64,000 bases of DNA, from positions 16,035,001 through 16,099,000 of the forward strand of contig NC_092680.1 in NCBI RefSeq assembly GCF_964355755.1, given 5' to 3'. The notes beneath the pieces were generated by a model. It made no database searches. It saw only the letters and a program-made list of their open reading frames with translations, and was not told the origin of the DNA. Source of the DNA: Antedon mediterranea (Eukaryota > Echinodermata > Crinoidea > Comatulida > Antedonidae). A program made the position numbers and the translations under genes. Below, piece after piece: positions 47,301 through 59,376 of this stretch. How positions within the stretch are numbered: position 1 is the first letter of the stretch; each line of letters opens with the position of its first letter.

Positions 47301-50300
47301 ACCTGAATAAACTCAGTGCAGTGAATTTTTGTATTTACATCTTGCTTTGTTGTTGTATACTCCCTAAGATGCAGTTCAACATAAATTATAATTATTGGAA
47401 AAATCATTAGGAAAAAAACATTCTTCTGATATATCAAGTTTGATTATTATAAACATTCTATATACTATTATCTTTTATCGCCATCCTTGTTACGATACAG
47501 AATACAGAATACAGAAATGTATTGGTCCAAAATGAAATTCGTTTTGTTGACCAGCTCACAAAATAATTGATTATAAATATATAAATTGTCATGAATACAA
47601 AAATACAAGATCCTATCAAAATACGAATAAACATCAAACATAGACAAAAATATAAAAAATACTATATCGTAACATACATATATAAAAAATATATATATAT
47701 ATATCATACTAATATCCTAATAAGTAATATGCTCTATTTATCCTTTGCGTTTAATATGGATTTAAAACATAAAAAATGAGTTTTTTCTTGCATATAATTT
47801 TACATGCGTTTTCTCAGTTGAAATCTATATTTAATCAGTAAGTTTGCCCACCTGTCGTTAAAAGGGTACTATCTAGTAAATATATAAACATAATATAGAT
47901 AAATACGGACATAGTGTTTGGCCTACCATCCGAATCGAAAACCCATCGTACAGCACAAACCTTAATAAACTGTTTACTTACGTATTGGGTGTCGCTTCTT
48001 CCCAATTACACATGCTAAAAAACAATAAATATATACTGTAAAATGCATTCTTAATGTAATTGTGAATTAATATACTGCAAGGTGAGGGGGGGGGGGGGTG
48101 TCAAATTAGTGGCCGTTGCAATTCCGTACACTTTAGAACTATGTAACATGATACACAGGAACAATTCCACTTGCATTAAAATAACTTTTGTTTCTTCAGG
48201 AGGAGAATGGCATATATGCAAAAATATGTAAAAATTGGAAATTTATATGGAGGTAATTTGTGACTGGTAAAAGCCATACGGAAATTTCTAAAAATATACC
48301 AGAGGTGTCATTGTATTTCTTAATTTTGCGAAAGCTTTTAACACAATCATGAATCATAAGAATGGAGAAAAGAATGGAACGGTTTGCTAGATTTAGGTCT
48401 ACCACGTGAAAGCGTTTTTGTGTTTATACCGATGTAAAATTTCGCAGCAAGTCCGGTAATCTAAAATGAGTATTTTACACGACGTTTTTCATTTCTTTAT
48501 TCGAATTCATAAAATAACACAACATAAAAAATACAAAGAATGAATTCAGGATAACACAAAAAAGTAACCAAAGGTCAAACTTATTTCCATTGTGGCCCTT
48601 AGAAAATTAACATTAACAAACATTCCTTCACACTGAACTTGTACAAGTGAGAACCATACGATACTACTAGAAGGGAGCGAGCACAAAATACCCGATTCAC
48701 ACATGTAACTGAGCTGTACGGTAACAATTACATCAACATAAAGTTGTAACGCAACATCAGAACAATTTACTTAATCCCTGACGTAAAAGCTATAGTATAT
48801 ATTATTTATAAACAATCATATAAAGTTAAATGCATGCCATCTGTACCAACCACAGTACCACACCTTAATTATTAATTAAAATGTGGAATCAAACATGGAT
48901 AATTAGTATTAGCATTTCAATTCCTAAGAACATTGCAATAATAGATAGACCTCTATCTCAACATTTATTGAATATTTATATATTTGAACCCAATAAAATT
49001 GAACAGAGATATCAACTTACTTTGCCATTTCTTTGTAGCCCAATTTGTTGTCACCATTTTCGTCGCAAGCGTTTATCTGCATGATTTATGAAATAACATT
49101 CATGAGATAAATAATTATTAAACAAACTCGGAGCTAGATGATCTGATCATATGAAGTAATTACTTACAATTTCGGTTTTAATAATATCTTGATCAATACC
49201 AGATTCAGATAAATCCATGACTCTTTTTTCATTAGCGAGACTGATCAGATTTGAAGCAAATTGCTGTTAATAAAAAAATAATAATATTCAATAAACTTTA
49301 ATTTATTTTACTAATATTTATAAATTAATCACTAAGCAATAATCACTATATTTGTAATGACTAGTCTATAATGTTACCAACAATTATTATCTTTAAAATT
49401 CACACAGGCAAACTGTGTACGCTGGACCTTATCCGAGAACACTTGTTATACTACCAGAACTAGGAGTGAGTCGGCCTCGAACCCATACCCATAATATTGT
49501 TGGCTCTTTTAGGTACGGTAGACGGCGCTCTTGTCATAACCGCTTGACTATTTGACTCGATCTTAGCGGACATAATGACATTTGGAGAAATTACAATCTA
49601 TAGAGACGTTGGCTTCTCACTTATATGGCTATGTGTTATTTGGGAATATTTGTGAATTTGGGAATATTTGACGTCGATAATTTATAATTCGGGACAAATT
49701 TCAAGATATGTGACATTTGAACTTTTATGAAATATTATGAATGGTTTGATATTAAAATTATATAGGCCTACTTCCAGTTCTTCAGAAGCAATATATCCAT
49801 CTTGATCAGTATCACTCTGATTCCATATCTTGAAGAAAAAAAATAAACATATTTTGTATTTGATTACGTTTAAAACTAAGTATATGCTTGATAATTGCCT
49901 GTTGTTGTGAACTGTAGTACCTGTAATTATTCCTAATAATAGTTGGCATCCCTCTATTAATCTACCACTAATCCTTATACCCTAAAGGTAAAGGTCATGC
50001 AAGTAGCTTCAATCACTATTGTCGATCAAGTTAAAACATTTGCGAAAGTTGAAGAATCGTGAATTTGGTTTGTTTTGTTGACTTTTTACTGCCTTTAGGC
50101 AGTTATGTCAAGAGACGGAATCATTACAAAATAGTATAAACGCGGAAACCTTGCCTTGCAAATACTAAGGCCGAAAAGTAGGAATTTGTAAACTAGGACT
50201 GGGAGAGAGTCTATGAAAACGTCTGCTGGTAATGTGCATGGACGGTCCATACATATTACACAGACTAAGACGTAACCAAATATAGAATTTCAGACTAAAT

Positions 50301-50966
50301 TTACGTTACACTAAATGTTTACTGATTGTTAAACAAAAATGATTGAGAATAAAATCATTATTTTTCCAGTCAAAAACAAATGGAATCATAATACCAGTGA
50401 CCGAGAATCAGGCACATACAACAGACGTATACGAAAGGCGATATGAATCCGAAGAAAAGGACAAAACTATGAAATTGGAACGATCGGAATCAACTAAGTA
50501 AGAATTGCTCAGAACTAAGCCTATTTACAGCTTTCTGTAAATCAATTTTATGAATAATCGAACATCCGTTAGGAGCGTTAGTGCGTTAACCGCGGTAAAC
50601 TTTGTGTTTACTGCGTTACACGGAGTAATATAATTTTGACACGGCCCCTAACAAAGACATTCAACAATTTTGACTGTTGATTCAGGTCATCGCAGCTTTA
50701 AATTTGATATAAAATTATTTGAAACTAACTTTTTTTAATTTAACCAGTACTGTTTGTGTAAAGAACAACCAAACTGTCAAATTTGTTTTATTCCGATTTT
50801 TTAAAAAGACATTTATAAATGTACTGTTAATTGTTTGTTGCGCTCTGTTGGTTTTTCCTGTCAGGACCCGTGTTAATGCGATTAACAATAAACTTACCAT
50901 GTCAAGATCCGCAGTCGTGATGCCACAGTCTGCAATAAAGTTTGCAATGGTGTATTGACTCGCCAT
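40911..50966 (-). CDS. Six-EF-hand calcium-binding protein, calbindin/calretinin/secretagogin family (complete)
   Basis: Thirteen coding exons on the minus strand: 50966-50898, 49828-49772, 49263-49168, 49076-49021, 48014-47982, 47363-47303, 46921-46865, 46546-46481, 45495-45440, 44999-44960, 42267-42214, 41907-41836, 41030-40911. All junctions are GT-AG, phases agree, and the product is 278 residues (secretagogin and calretinin are 271-276). Six EF-hand loops start at D29, D79, D130, D170, D214 and D258; all have acidic or Asn ligands at positions 1, 3 and 5 and Glu at 12. The linker LLEVEQNFFKEFE matches the LLPxxENFLxxF linker of calbindins. The family buffers or senses cytosolic Ca2+, mainly in neurons and neuroendocrine cells. 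Vertebrate calbindin has two decayed loops; none is decayed here. I cannot decide between calbindin-32-like and secretagogin orthology without a tree. Confidence 0.95.
41332..41361. mobile_element. Isolated terminus of the giant-palindrome family
   Basis: ATGCCGTTTACGCAACATTT then CGATGATAT matches the terminal 30 bp of the 821-bp palindrome and stops exactly at the poly-T of the adjacent SINE. No partner terminus is seen beyond the SINE. Confidence 0.75.
41360..41700 (-). mobile_element. tRNA-derived SINE in the EF-hand gene, last intron
   Basis: On the minus strand the head has a pol III A box TGGCTTGGTGG (41666-41656) and B box GGTTCAAGTCC (41622-41612). A body of about 220 bp follows, ending in a ~29-nt poly-A (poly-T on the plus strand at 41360-41388). 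It is not a functional tRNA: no acceptor stem folds around the boxes. Confidence 0.82.
47494..47760 (-). mobile_element. LINE/SINE 3' end with ATTCTGT tail
   Basis: On the minus strand: GCTGGTCAACAAAACGAATT, then CATTTTGGACCAATACATTT, then CTGTATTCTGTATTCTG. A hexa/heptamer-ended 3' UTR of this kind is typical of invertebrate LINEs. It sits in an intron; no ORF. Confidence 0.5.
49385..49570 (-). mobile_element. tRNA-derived SINE, truncated copy
   Basis: The phrases CTTATCCGAGAACACTTGTT, ACCAGAAC..GGAGTGAGT and GCCTCGAACCC (reverse of B box GGGTTCGAGGC, 49484-49474) match the SINE at 62.4-62.8 kb. The A box region near 49540-49550 is degraded. It lies in EF-hand gene intron 2. Confidence 0.75.
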
Positions 50967-51284
50967 GTCTACACTTCTAATGTAGTTTGTGCTAATCTAA
51001 TTTAAAGAAACACAAGTTATGAATGTATCATACTTAAACATTTTGATTAAACTATATGTTATCCTTTTACAGCAGTGTATGAACTTTAAAACTTGAACGA
51101 GGCCCAATTTACCTTTTGTTACCTTTAGTATAGCAACTAAAATAAAACGGATGAGAGAACAAAGAACGCAACATATAAATAATAACAAGTTATACTAACA
51201 ATGATAATAATAATATAATATAAGGAACATTTATAAAGTGCTATTTACCGAATTCTAACAGCGCAACAAGAAACAAATTACTAT

Positions 51285-52005
51285 TGAAATAGGATCAGTT
51301 TTCAGGAGAGATTTGAATTGGAACGAGGAAGTTAGTTCCAGATCTCTAGTGCCTGCGCAAAGAAGCCCTTAGGCACGGATTTAAAGTTGGTTCTAGGTGT
51401 TGTTAACATAAGATGATCCGTTTTAGAACGAAGACCTCAGCGTAGTGGGACATCTGATTTAATAAGTCCGTAAAGATAATGTAGAACAGTGCTATAAAGA
51501 CACTTTAATAATATAATGAAACTGTTGCAATCTTGTACAAAATACGCTCTTTAACTTGGCAACCAGTTGTGAAAGCAAAGAAGAGACATGATCAAAATTC
51601 CTTGCCTGAAAAAGTTTAGCAGCCCTGTTTTGAAGAAGTTCGAGACGCTTTTTAAGATAGTAAAATATCTTTCTCAGAACAACCATGAAGCAGAGAATTA
51701 CAATAATCAAGACGAGACAAGAATACAGCGTATAGCAGCATGACAGATGGACTGATCATCAATGTACTTTCGGATTTGCTAAATGTTACGACGATTGTGG
51801 TTAATTGATTTGGAGAGAGAAGTAATATTCTCAGACATTCCCCATCAAAAACTACCCCAAGAACCTTGATAGATTTATACTGTTTTACGGTTAAATTGCC
51901 AATTTGAAGAGAGACATTTATCAGCTTTTGCATAATAGTGACGGGACGCCGCAATAAGAAATTGAGTTTTGTCATCACTTAAGACATAACATGTTACTGG
52001 ACATC
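51285..52005 (-). mobile_element. Decayed CR1/L2-like LINE fragment
   Basis: Minus-strand frames, broken by frameshifts, read TKLNFLLRRP, KVLGVVFDGE, AVFLSRLDYCNSLLHG, ELLQNRAAKLF, then an ALEIWN*LPRSNSNLS-like end. This is the C-terminal half of a LINE reverse transcriptase in order. It sits between the EF-hand coding start and its candidate promoter. Confidence 0.82.
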
Positions 52006-52469
52006 CATTGCTCCATTTCGATAATACAATTTGTGAGAATGGCTAACGATTTGTTTGGTTCAAAGGCTGCCAACAAATCCGGCGCAACAACAAATTCATG
52101 AGTTGTCCCATTGTTGAATTGACTAAATTATATAATATTATGCATATAAAAAAGTATTGTACTTACCTCTCCAAAAAAAAAACCCCGATTACCTATTAAA
52201 CTTACAAAATGAATGCTGGTTGTGTGTAAACGTTGCTACTTCATGATTCGTTCAAATTGTATTGATGGATGGCTGTACTGTTCGTTTACCAAACCTTTTT
52301 TAAAGGCGTATATTTTGTTTGGTCTATATTGTTATACAATGAAATTTATAAAGAAACGATTGTTTGCAATATTAACCCTTAGTTCACCTATTTTCTGACC
52401 AAGGTTGAAAAGAATGGATTGAATATAAAGAAACGATTGTTTGTTTTCAACAATCCTAAAGACCTTGGA

Positions 52470-52530
52470 TTTACCAATATCTTTCATTATTTCCTAAACT
52501 GAGAAAGTTACAGTTGAACTGCTTTTATAG
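52470..52530 (-). promoter_or_regulatory. Candidate TATA promoter and first UTR exon for the EF-hand gene
   Basis: On the minus strand, TATAAAAG starts at 52529 in a GC-flanked context, with a TCAGT initiator-like site whose A is at 52500, exactly 29 bp downstream. A GTAAAT donor-like site follows near 52474. The first coding exon at 50996 begins after a TTAAATTAG acceptor, so a spliced 5' UTR is plausible. A CCAAT is present on the plus strand near 52590. Confidence 0.4.
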
Positions 52531-54635
52531 CCGTTCGGAGATTCTTCTCTGGTGATCTGCATACACTGGTGTTCGAAAACACCACCAACCAATGAAACGA
52601 GAAACCTCCAGACACCTGCTTCCAAAAGGTCAGTCGGGGTTTGTCTATTAAAAAATTGCCTTAAGACGACCTAATTTATGGCTTTCGATCTCTGTGGGAA
52701 ATTATCAATTATTGTAGAAACCGATTGTGCACTGCATAGTCCATGGGAGGTATTTTGTTATCCAATATCCTGTATCATCAAAACTATGTTATTCCAAACA
52801 CAGAGATACATTTATACCTCCATGCTCCAAATATGGATAAGAAAATATAAAAAAATACTAATATCGAAGTATAAAATCAATTTATGCATTTTAATAAGTA
52901 AACCGTCTGACACACCCATGTTAACAACTCTCAAGATGCTCTCCAGGTGGCGATTCTGAGATAACAGCGCGTACTTGTAGTCATAAAGTTCCGTTTACTT
53001 TTTTTGTTAACTTATATTTAATGTTACTTTCCATAGACTGGAGATTCCGAAATAAAATATTGATTGAATGAATGAATTAAAAACCTTTGATATTCAAAGA
53101 TGGGATCGAAGAATTTAATTTTGTGAAGTAAATTCTATACTTAATTGTAAATTGTCAACAGACACTGTGCTACAGACCGTGTACCATGTGTTAAAAGTAC
53201 AGCATTTAGGCAGACAGCAACGTGTATGACTTGCTATAGTTTTACAGATAACACCGAGGGACAGAATCGGGTGAATCAGTCGTGCAGACTCATTTTGTAT
53301 GAGTAGTTGTTTGAAGCGCGAATATCAATGAATAGGTCTAATAGGCATTAAATTTAAGAACGGTTTTGCCATCCAGACACGAAGTTCAGAGATAATTGTT
53401 TTCATGCAATTAAATTGATAATTCACTCTAGGTTTAAACGATGGATTCATATGAGTATCATCAGCATAAACATGATAGCTAAGGTTATATTTTAAAATAA
53501 TCACACATAATGTATACCCTAGGCCTACATAAATTGTAAACTATTATAGACCTATTTCAATAAGTAGTCCACTATTTATTTGTTTCGAAATGAAATTAGT
53601 ATTCCGCTTTTAAAAAGGCCAAACTTGTTTGCAAATGTCTCAATAACACCCATAGACATGTCAAACCTGTTCACACCACTTTCAAAAACTCATAAAACTA
53701 AATGGCCCATTAATTGTTATGAAACTGATGTCCCTCTTGCGAAAAAAAAGAGTTACCTCACGAGTTGTGTGCATTGTTATGATTGTTAGTGGGACAATTA
53801 CATGACAATATTTCCGTTGATTTGAGAAACGAGACTTTTGTAAGCGTTTTCAGACTAAAATAATCTTTGCTGTTCCAAAACTAATGTTAGTGTTAATAAA
53901 TAACGTAAAATACAGGGCCCCAATGAGTTCTAGCTGTTTAGGGTGAAGTAAAAGAGCAATAATAAACTATGATAGTGATAATGAAGGATTTGACCTTTAT
54001 AAATACCAGCAAGAAAGTTTCATAAACCAATAATGGTAATTTTATTAGTATAATTCACCAAATCACTGCGTGTTTCTCTGTCCGGTTTTATTTAGAGACT
54101 ATAGGGGTCTTCAAACTCAGGAAGCATCTTTGTATAAGAAAGAACGAGTTTGCGTTATGGTAGGTAATCAAGGAGGGCGTGACCCAAGGCCGTCGATGTC
54201 AAAGGTCAAGGTAAATTTTCAAAATTAGCGCTCCGATCGACCTGAAACCTGAGTAGTAATCATGAGGATATAGAGCGATTATGGATCTGATAAATGCGAG
54301 GTTTTAAACTACATTTAAAACCCGCTCTGGGTGGGTATACTTCCTAGGAATAATAACGTTGTTCTTGTAGGCTAAATAACGCTTTATGCACCTTCACATT
54401 TACCCTGGTCAATTTTATTCAAACATGTATGGAAGCATACTCTTATGTTGCAGCTAGTTAAACGAACTTGAGGGATATAAAAAATATACTAAAATGAGAC
54501 ACGAGTTATAGGAAAGTATAGATAAGGATTGGCACTGATGCAGAATTATACTGTGCAAATCACAATTCTGCATATTTATTTTACCACACTTGTGATGAAC
54601 AGAAAGCTCAGCATTTTTATTGTTATACAGTATAT
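52531..54635. other. No gene seen; LINE tail near 53030-53085
   Basis: GATTGAATGAATGAATT at 53061-53078 follows a 3' UTR-like stretch. A perfect GGTGTTCG/AAAACACC-type hairpin lies near 52570. Otherwise nothing recognised. Confidence 0.4.
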
Positions 54636-54639
54636 TATG

Positions 54640-55125
54640 AATATTTTACTTGCTTCTTTTATAAAGTAAAGGTCAGTCCTACGTACTCTTCTTAATGCGG
54701 GGTGTTTAAAATGCGAGTTAATTTAAAACACCAGTGAAAATTTCACACCTGCACATTGTTGTTTACTCGTTTGGTTTTGACTTGTATTTGGTAATAAAAA
54801 CACATACAATAGAGTGAAATTGAATGCAATGACCATAAAACAATTATATCAATTCAATAAACCTACTTCCCTATAGGTTACGGCCTTGAGAGAGATCAGA
54901 ATTAAAACTACAAAATGACATGAGTTATAATTACTCCTTAATTTTAACCTGGTCTAAATGTTAACAAAAACCGTTTTATTTATCAAAATATTTAATGTCA
55001 TTAGGAGCTTTTTAAATCAGATGAAAGACCACTTCAATTCTTTTCAGATTTTTTTAATTAATAAAATTCCGTTTTATAGAAATTGTAAATTGAGAATAAG
55101 GTACAAACGCACAAGGACAACCCAT
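54640..55125. repeat. Direct duplication, copy A (empty site)
   Basis: From ACTTGCTTCTTTTATAAAG through GGTTACGGCCTTGAGAGAG to GAATAAGGTAC. It is closely similar to 55425-55670 joined to 57259-57470. At the point where copy B carries the transposon, copy A reads GAATTAAAACTAC uninterrupted. Confidence 0.9.
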
Positions 55126-55424
55126 CTAAACACGGCCAACCTACAGTAGTGTATACTGTATCCCATGTGAAAACGTCGAACGTCGAGAAACTCAACAGTA
55201 ACTAATACACTGCCGCCACTGTCACACACAGAAACTGTGCAATTGGGACTGGACCGTTTTAGAGGTGTTTACCACCTGTTGGTCCCGATCATTCACTAAC
55301 AGTGTTAGTGAGAAGTTGAATAAATAAAAATAAAATAAATAAATAATATACGTGGTGTACCGCAAACTTATAATTATATCAACATTTTGATTTCGCCATG
55401 CAAACCTTCAAACAATATTTTACT

Positions 55425-57470
55425 TGCTTCTTTTATAAAGTAAAGGTCAGTCATACGTACTCTTCTTAATGCGGGGTGTTTAAAATGCTAAATATGATTT
55501 AATTTACACCAGTGAGAATTCCACACCTGTACATGATTGTTATTTACTCGTTTGGTTTTAATATAAAAATACAATAGAGTAAAATTAACAACTGCAATGA
55601 CCATAAAACAACTATATCAATTTAATCAACCTTCTTCCCTATAGGTTACGGCCTTGAGAGAGATCAGAATTAAAGGGGGATTCTGGGTTTAAAATTGCTT
55701 TTAAATATCGTTTATTTATTAAATAAAAAATATCATAACAATATAGACATGTCAGAATGAAGAACTAATAACGAGAAATTAAAAAAAATTAATTTCATAT
55801 ACATTTTAGGGTAAATTCATGGAAAGTCTGTTTTTCAGCAGCTTAGGGAAGCTCATTAATATTCATGAGATATTCACAAAATCACGTCATCAGTGGATTC
55901 CAAACTCGCGACGTCATGTACGTTGTGTTTGTTAACTTCAAATCTCTCTCCCCCTGTCAAACGACAACCACCCGATCATTGTGAAATACATTTTTTGTAG
56001 ATTTTCTAAGCTAGGCCTAAAGTGTAATAATAACAGTAGTAGCATATATTTATTTGACATAAATACAACATTTAGTAAAGATTACGGAGTCTTAAATTAT
56101 ATACTATTTTATACCTCGAATAGTACAGATCGTATTATCGGCTTCACGTACTAGGCTAGGCCTAGCCTAAATCATTTGTTTTCATGGGCGAGAGCCATTC
56201 TGACTAGGGATTCCATGCCACGATGGCTACGTTAAAACATTGGGGCCCATCATGGGCCTAGCTAGCCTACTAAACGATTGGCCCATAATAATAAAACTCG
56301 GTGGATTCCAAACCTATCCTATCAACCAAACTCCTAAACAATCTAAACCTAAAACATTCTACAAAATCGGCTGTAAATATTGAGACAAAAAAGGTACGAT
56401 CGCCGTCCGCACGTATGGTGTCCCGATCGTCTAAAAGTAGGCCTAAAATAGGCCTAGTTTACTCTCCAAAAAAAGCAGATACTGCATCAAGCAAGTAGAC
56501 CAGGTAGTAGGAAGGAGACCTAGCCGATTCGGCCCAGTTAAAAATTGAGCTAGCTAGTGTAGTAGACCCTATATGCGAATTGATACTACCAGGCCTTTTA
56601 CTATAGGCTGCACTACACAAATATTCCAACTCTCTCATTCGAGCTATATTATCTATACCATTCCGGTAGGTCGAGTCGACCTTCAACCAAATACTGTACA
56701 TCGTTCATGTTGTGATTATAGACGGGGTATACTCGACCCGACCAGTTTGGTATTGTATACTGTATCTGCTTATCACGTGACATGCCAGGCATGGGCAGGT
56801 AGAGCACGTGTGTATCGTCGTCTCGCTCTCCTCGCTCAGCAGGAATGCATACGTTACGCTTCATTGATTTTGAAGGCTTTCCCTAAGTCAGTGCGAAAAT
56901 CGGCAAACGTAAAGTGCAAACATATCTAATTTTTCACTGTTTTGATGAATTTTCATAGAAAATTGACTTTATAAATAGGAAGACCGACTAAAATTACATT
57001 AGATAAGTATAATTTCACAAAAGTAATTAATATGGTTAATGATAACGAGTCGTCGGAACATTGACCATTTCACGAATTTCCTATTCTGTAAACACAGTGT
57101 CATATCGCCGTAGCTGCACTTGCAATCTGGCCTCATTTCACAGCCTTCGTTCTGCTTCACTGGGCGCTTATATAAATTGAAACTTTTACCGTTCAAGAGA
57201 CAAACAAATATATTTTACATTTTTTACTATTCATTTTAAACCCGTAACCCCCCTTTAAAACTACAAAATGAAATGAGTTATAGAAAAATCCTAAATTTTT
57301 CAATTTAAATTGAAAACCGTTTTATTTATCTAAATATTTAGGCCTAATGTCATTAGGAGCTTTTTAAATCAGATGAAAGACCACGTATTTTTACCGTCAA
57401 AACTCTTTTCAGATATTTTTAATCAATCAAATTGCGTTTTATAGAAATAGTAAATTGAGAATAGGTGAGT
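55425..57470. repeat. Direct duplication, copy B (split by a transposon)
   Basis: The left part is 55425-55673 and the right part 57255-57470; together they match copy A. Further shared sequence (CGACCCAAGGCCG...GATGTCAAAGGT) occurs near 54181 and 57487, so the duplicated unit is larger than the obvious block. Confidence 0.9.
55670..57258. mobile_element. 1,581-bp TTAA-flanked piggyBac-like element
   Basis: Element 55674-57254 with TTAA on each side (55670-55673, 57255-57258). The ends AGGGGGATTCTGGGTTTA and AGGGGGGTTACGGGTTTA are inverted repeats with a few mismatches. The paralogous copy A shows a single TTAA, confirming the boundaries. Inside are CACGTCATCAGTGGATTCCA-type sequence, a 65-codon basic frame (56301-56498) and a 118-codon frame (56573-56929), neither recognisable. 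No transposase is visible, so it is non-autonomous. Confidence 0.9.
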
Positions 57471-57499
57471 ATAAATCCGATATCGAAGATTGCGCGACC

Positions 57500-59160
57500 C
57501 AAGGCCGTTCGATGTCAAAGGTAAATGTAAATTTTCAAAATTTCTCAGGTGGTTGCTTGGTGGTCGGTAAAGATTGCATTCATTGGTTATAGGCCTACCG
57601 GTACCTAGTATCTCTTGAAAGCTATTTAGTGCAACTTATTAATGTAGCCTTTTGAGGGGTTTGATGACTTTTTTTGACTTTTATTTATCCAACTATCACT
57701 TAAAATGCAATTTGTTTTTAATGTTTTAATTGTGAACAATAATTTACCCTTACTTGCTACTCTGTGTCAGAGATGCAATCCAAACCACCCTCCAGTAAAT
57801 GGTTTTGAAGATCTTTACAAAAATTAATATAAACTAAATTTTAAATAAGTATTAGACCATGACTAATATGTATTTATGACTGCTTTTAAGCACTGTATTT
57901 CTCTACATAGTATTAGTAAAATGTGAATATATATTACTGAATAAAAATGTGAATGAAGAACGCTGAATGAAAATCGCTGGAAAAAAATTGTAAAAGTAGA
58001 TTCGATAAATTAGTTTTTGATCTACTTACCAATAATTGCAACGCGAAAACCAGAGTAATGTACATATTTGATGATTATAGACTCTTAAGGAAGACTAAAA
58101 TAAAATCATACTATTTAAGCACTATCTGTAGGGAACTCGCCAGGTGTGGTTAGGGAATAGACCTAGAGGGCGTACTATTGTGAAATATATGAATTTGGTA
58201 ACGTATATTTACGGAACACAATGGTTGTCACCCTTTTTATTCCTATAGAACGTTATAGAATAGATATTTTTATAATAATATACTTGTATTACAGTAGTTA
58301 CGTGAGAACAAAATATACCTAAAATGTACGGCATTAGGAAAACTTCACCAGTGTAAACAAATAAGCTATAAATCCCAGAAATGTTGTGTATATGTCCTTC
58401 CAAATTTGAGAGAGTAGGATGCGAGTTATGAATCACAGTAACATCATTCTTCAGGATTTTTTCTTGTGTGTGAGTTCATCCCACTTTCATTTCAATTCCC
58501 TGTTATGGATATATCGTGTATATGTACATTTGTGACAACTAATTATATATTCTTTCATTTGTATGTTATACAACAATTTTTACAAAATACCGTACATGCA
58601 TATTTACATAATAAGATTCTGTCAATCATACTAGCTGGTAGGCTACCCGTCCAAAGGACGGGCACCTTCTTTTAATGATTTTAAGGTTCGGGAATCGAAA
58701 AGATAGTACAGTAATAGTACAATGCAGTATACACACATCTATAAATGAATGTATAGTGCCGAAAGGGACATTGTACACCATTTATAGAAAGAAGATACAG
58801 GTAATATGCATAATTATTTATACTAGATGGTACGCGAGAGATGCGAGCGTACCATCTAGATCGTGTCAACAGATGGTTTTCGAATACACAATAATTTCAT
58901 ATGTATTTATTGTCAAAATGTGTTATACACTACATCCACAGTATTGCAATACTATTATACCTAAAGGTTTAAGTTTATCCCCCAAGGGCCCATACATTTA
59001 CCTACTTGTGTTATACCAAATACTTATACTGGGGAATTAGATTAGAGATTAGAATGTCCCATTCATTCACCAAGCAATCTTTTTGTATAAACGTATAATT
59101 AAATCTATCAAAATATTTTTTTTTTAAAGAAACTCGGCTTGTCTTCAACATTATGATGCT
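57500..59160. other. No gene seen; two perfect hairpins
   Basis: GCCCGTCC/GGACGGGC-type hairpin at about 58645-58663, and a perfect 13-bp stem CTAGATGGTACGC / GCGTACCATCTAG at 58823-58835 and 58847-58859 with an 11-nt loop. Open frames overlapping them look like chance. Confidence 0.5.
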
Positions 59161-59264
59161 GTACTCGAGAGCTGTTTAACCGGGCCTATAGTTACTATAG
59201 AGAGCAGGCCAGGGAACTTTGCTAGACTTATTTGTACAGCCGTCGATTATTTTACATTTTAAGC

Positions 59265-59376
59265 AGTGCGCCACGTGCGTCGAGAAGTCGGAGCAGAAAA
59301 AAAAACATCATCTCAAAAAACCTGCTTACAATAATTATTGATTTAGTATATTGGGCCTATATGCTTAGAAAAGAAG
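59265..59376 (+). promoter_or_regulatory. SIRT6 5' flank with E-box
   Basis: A GC-richer patch with CACGTG at 59272-59277, about 100 bp before the ATG. No TATA box. The role is inferred from position only. Confidence 0.3.

Noticed and set aside
40860-51000. Two separate genes in the EF-hand region because of the long intron at 42.3-45.0 kb
   Set aside because: All 13 exons join in one frame, and the micro-exon at 44960-44999 bridges EF4 and EF5 exactly as in the calbindin family.
56573-56929. 118-codon frame as a transposase
   Set aside because: No DDE or piggyBac motif visible and a poor match to any domain I know.
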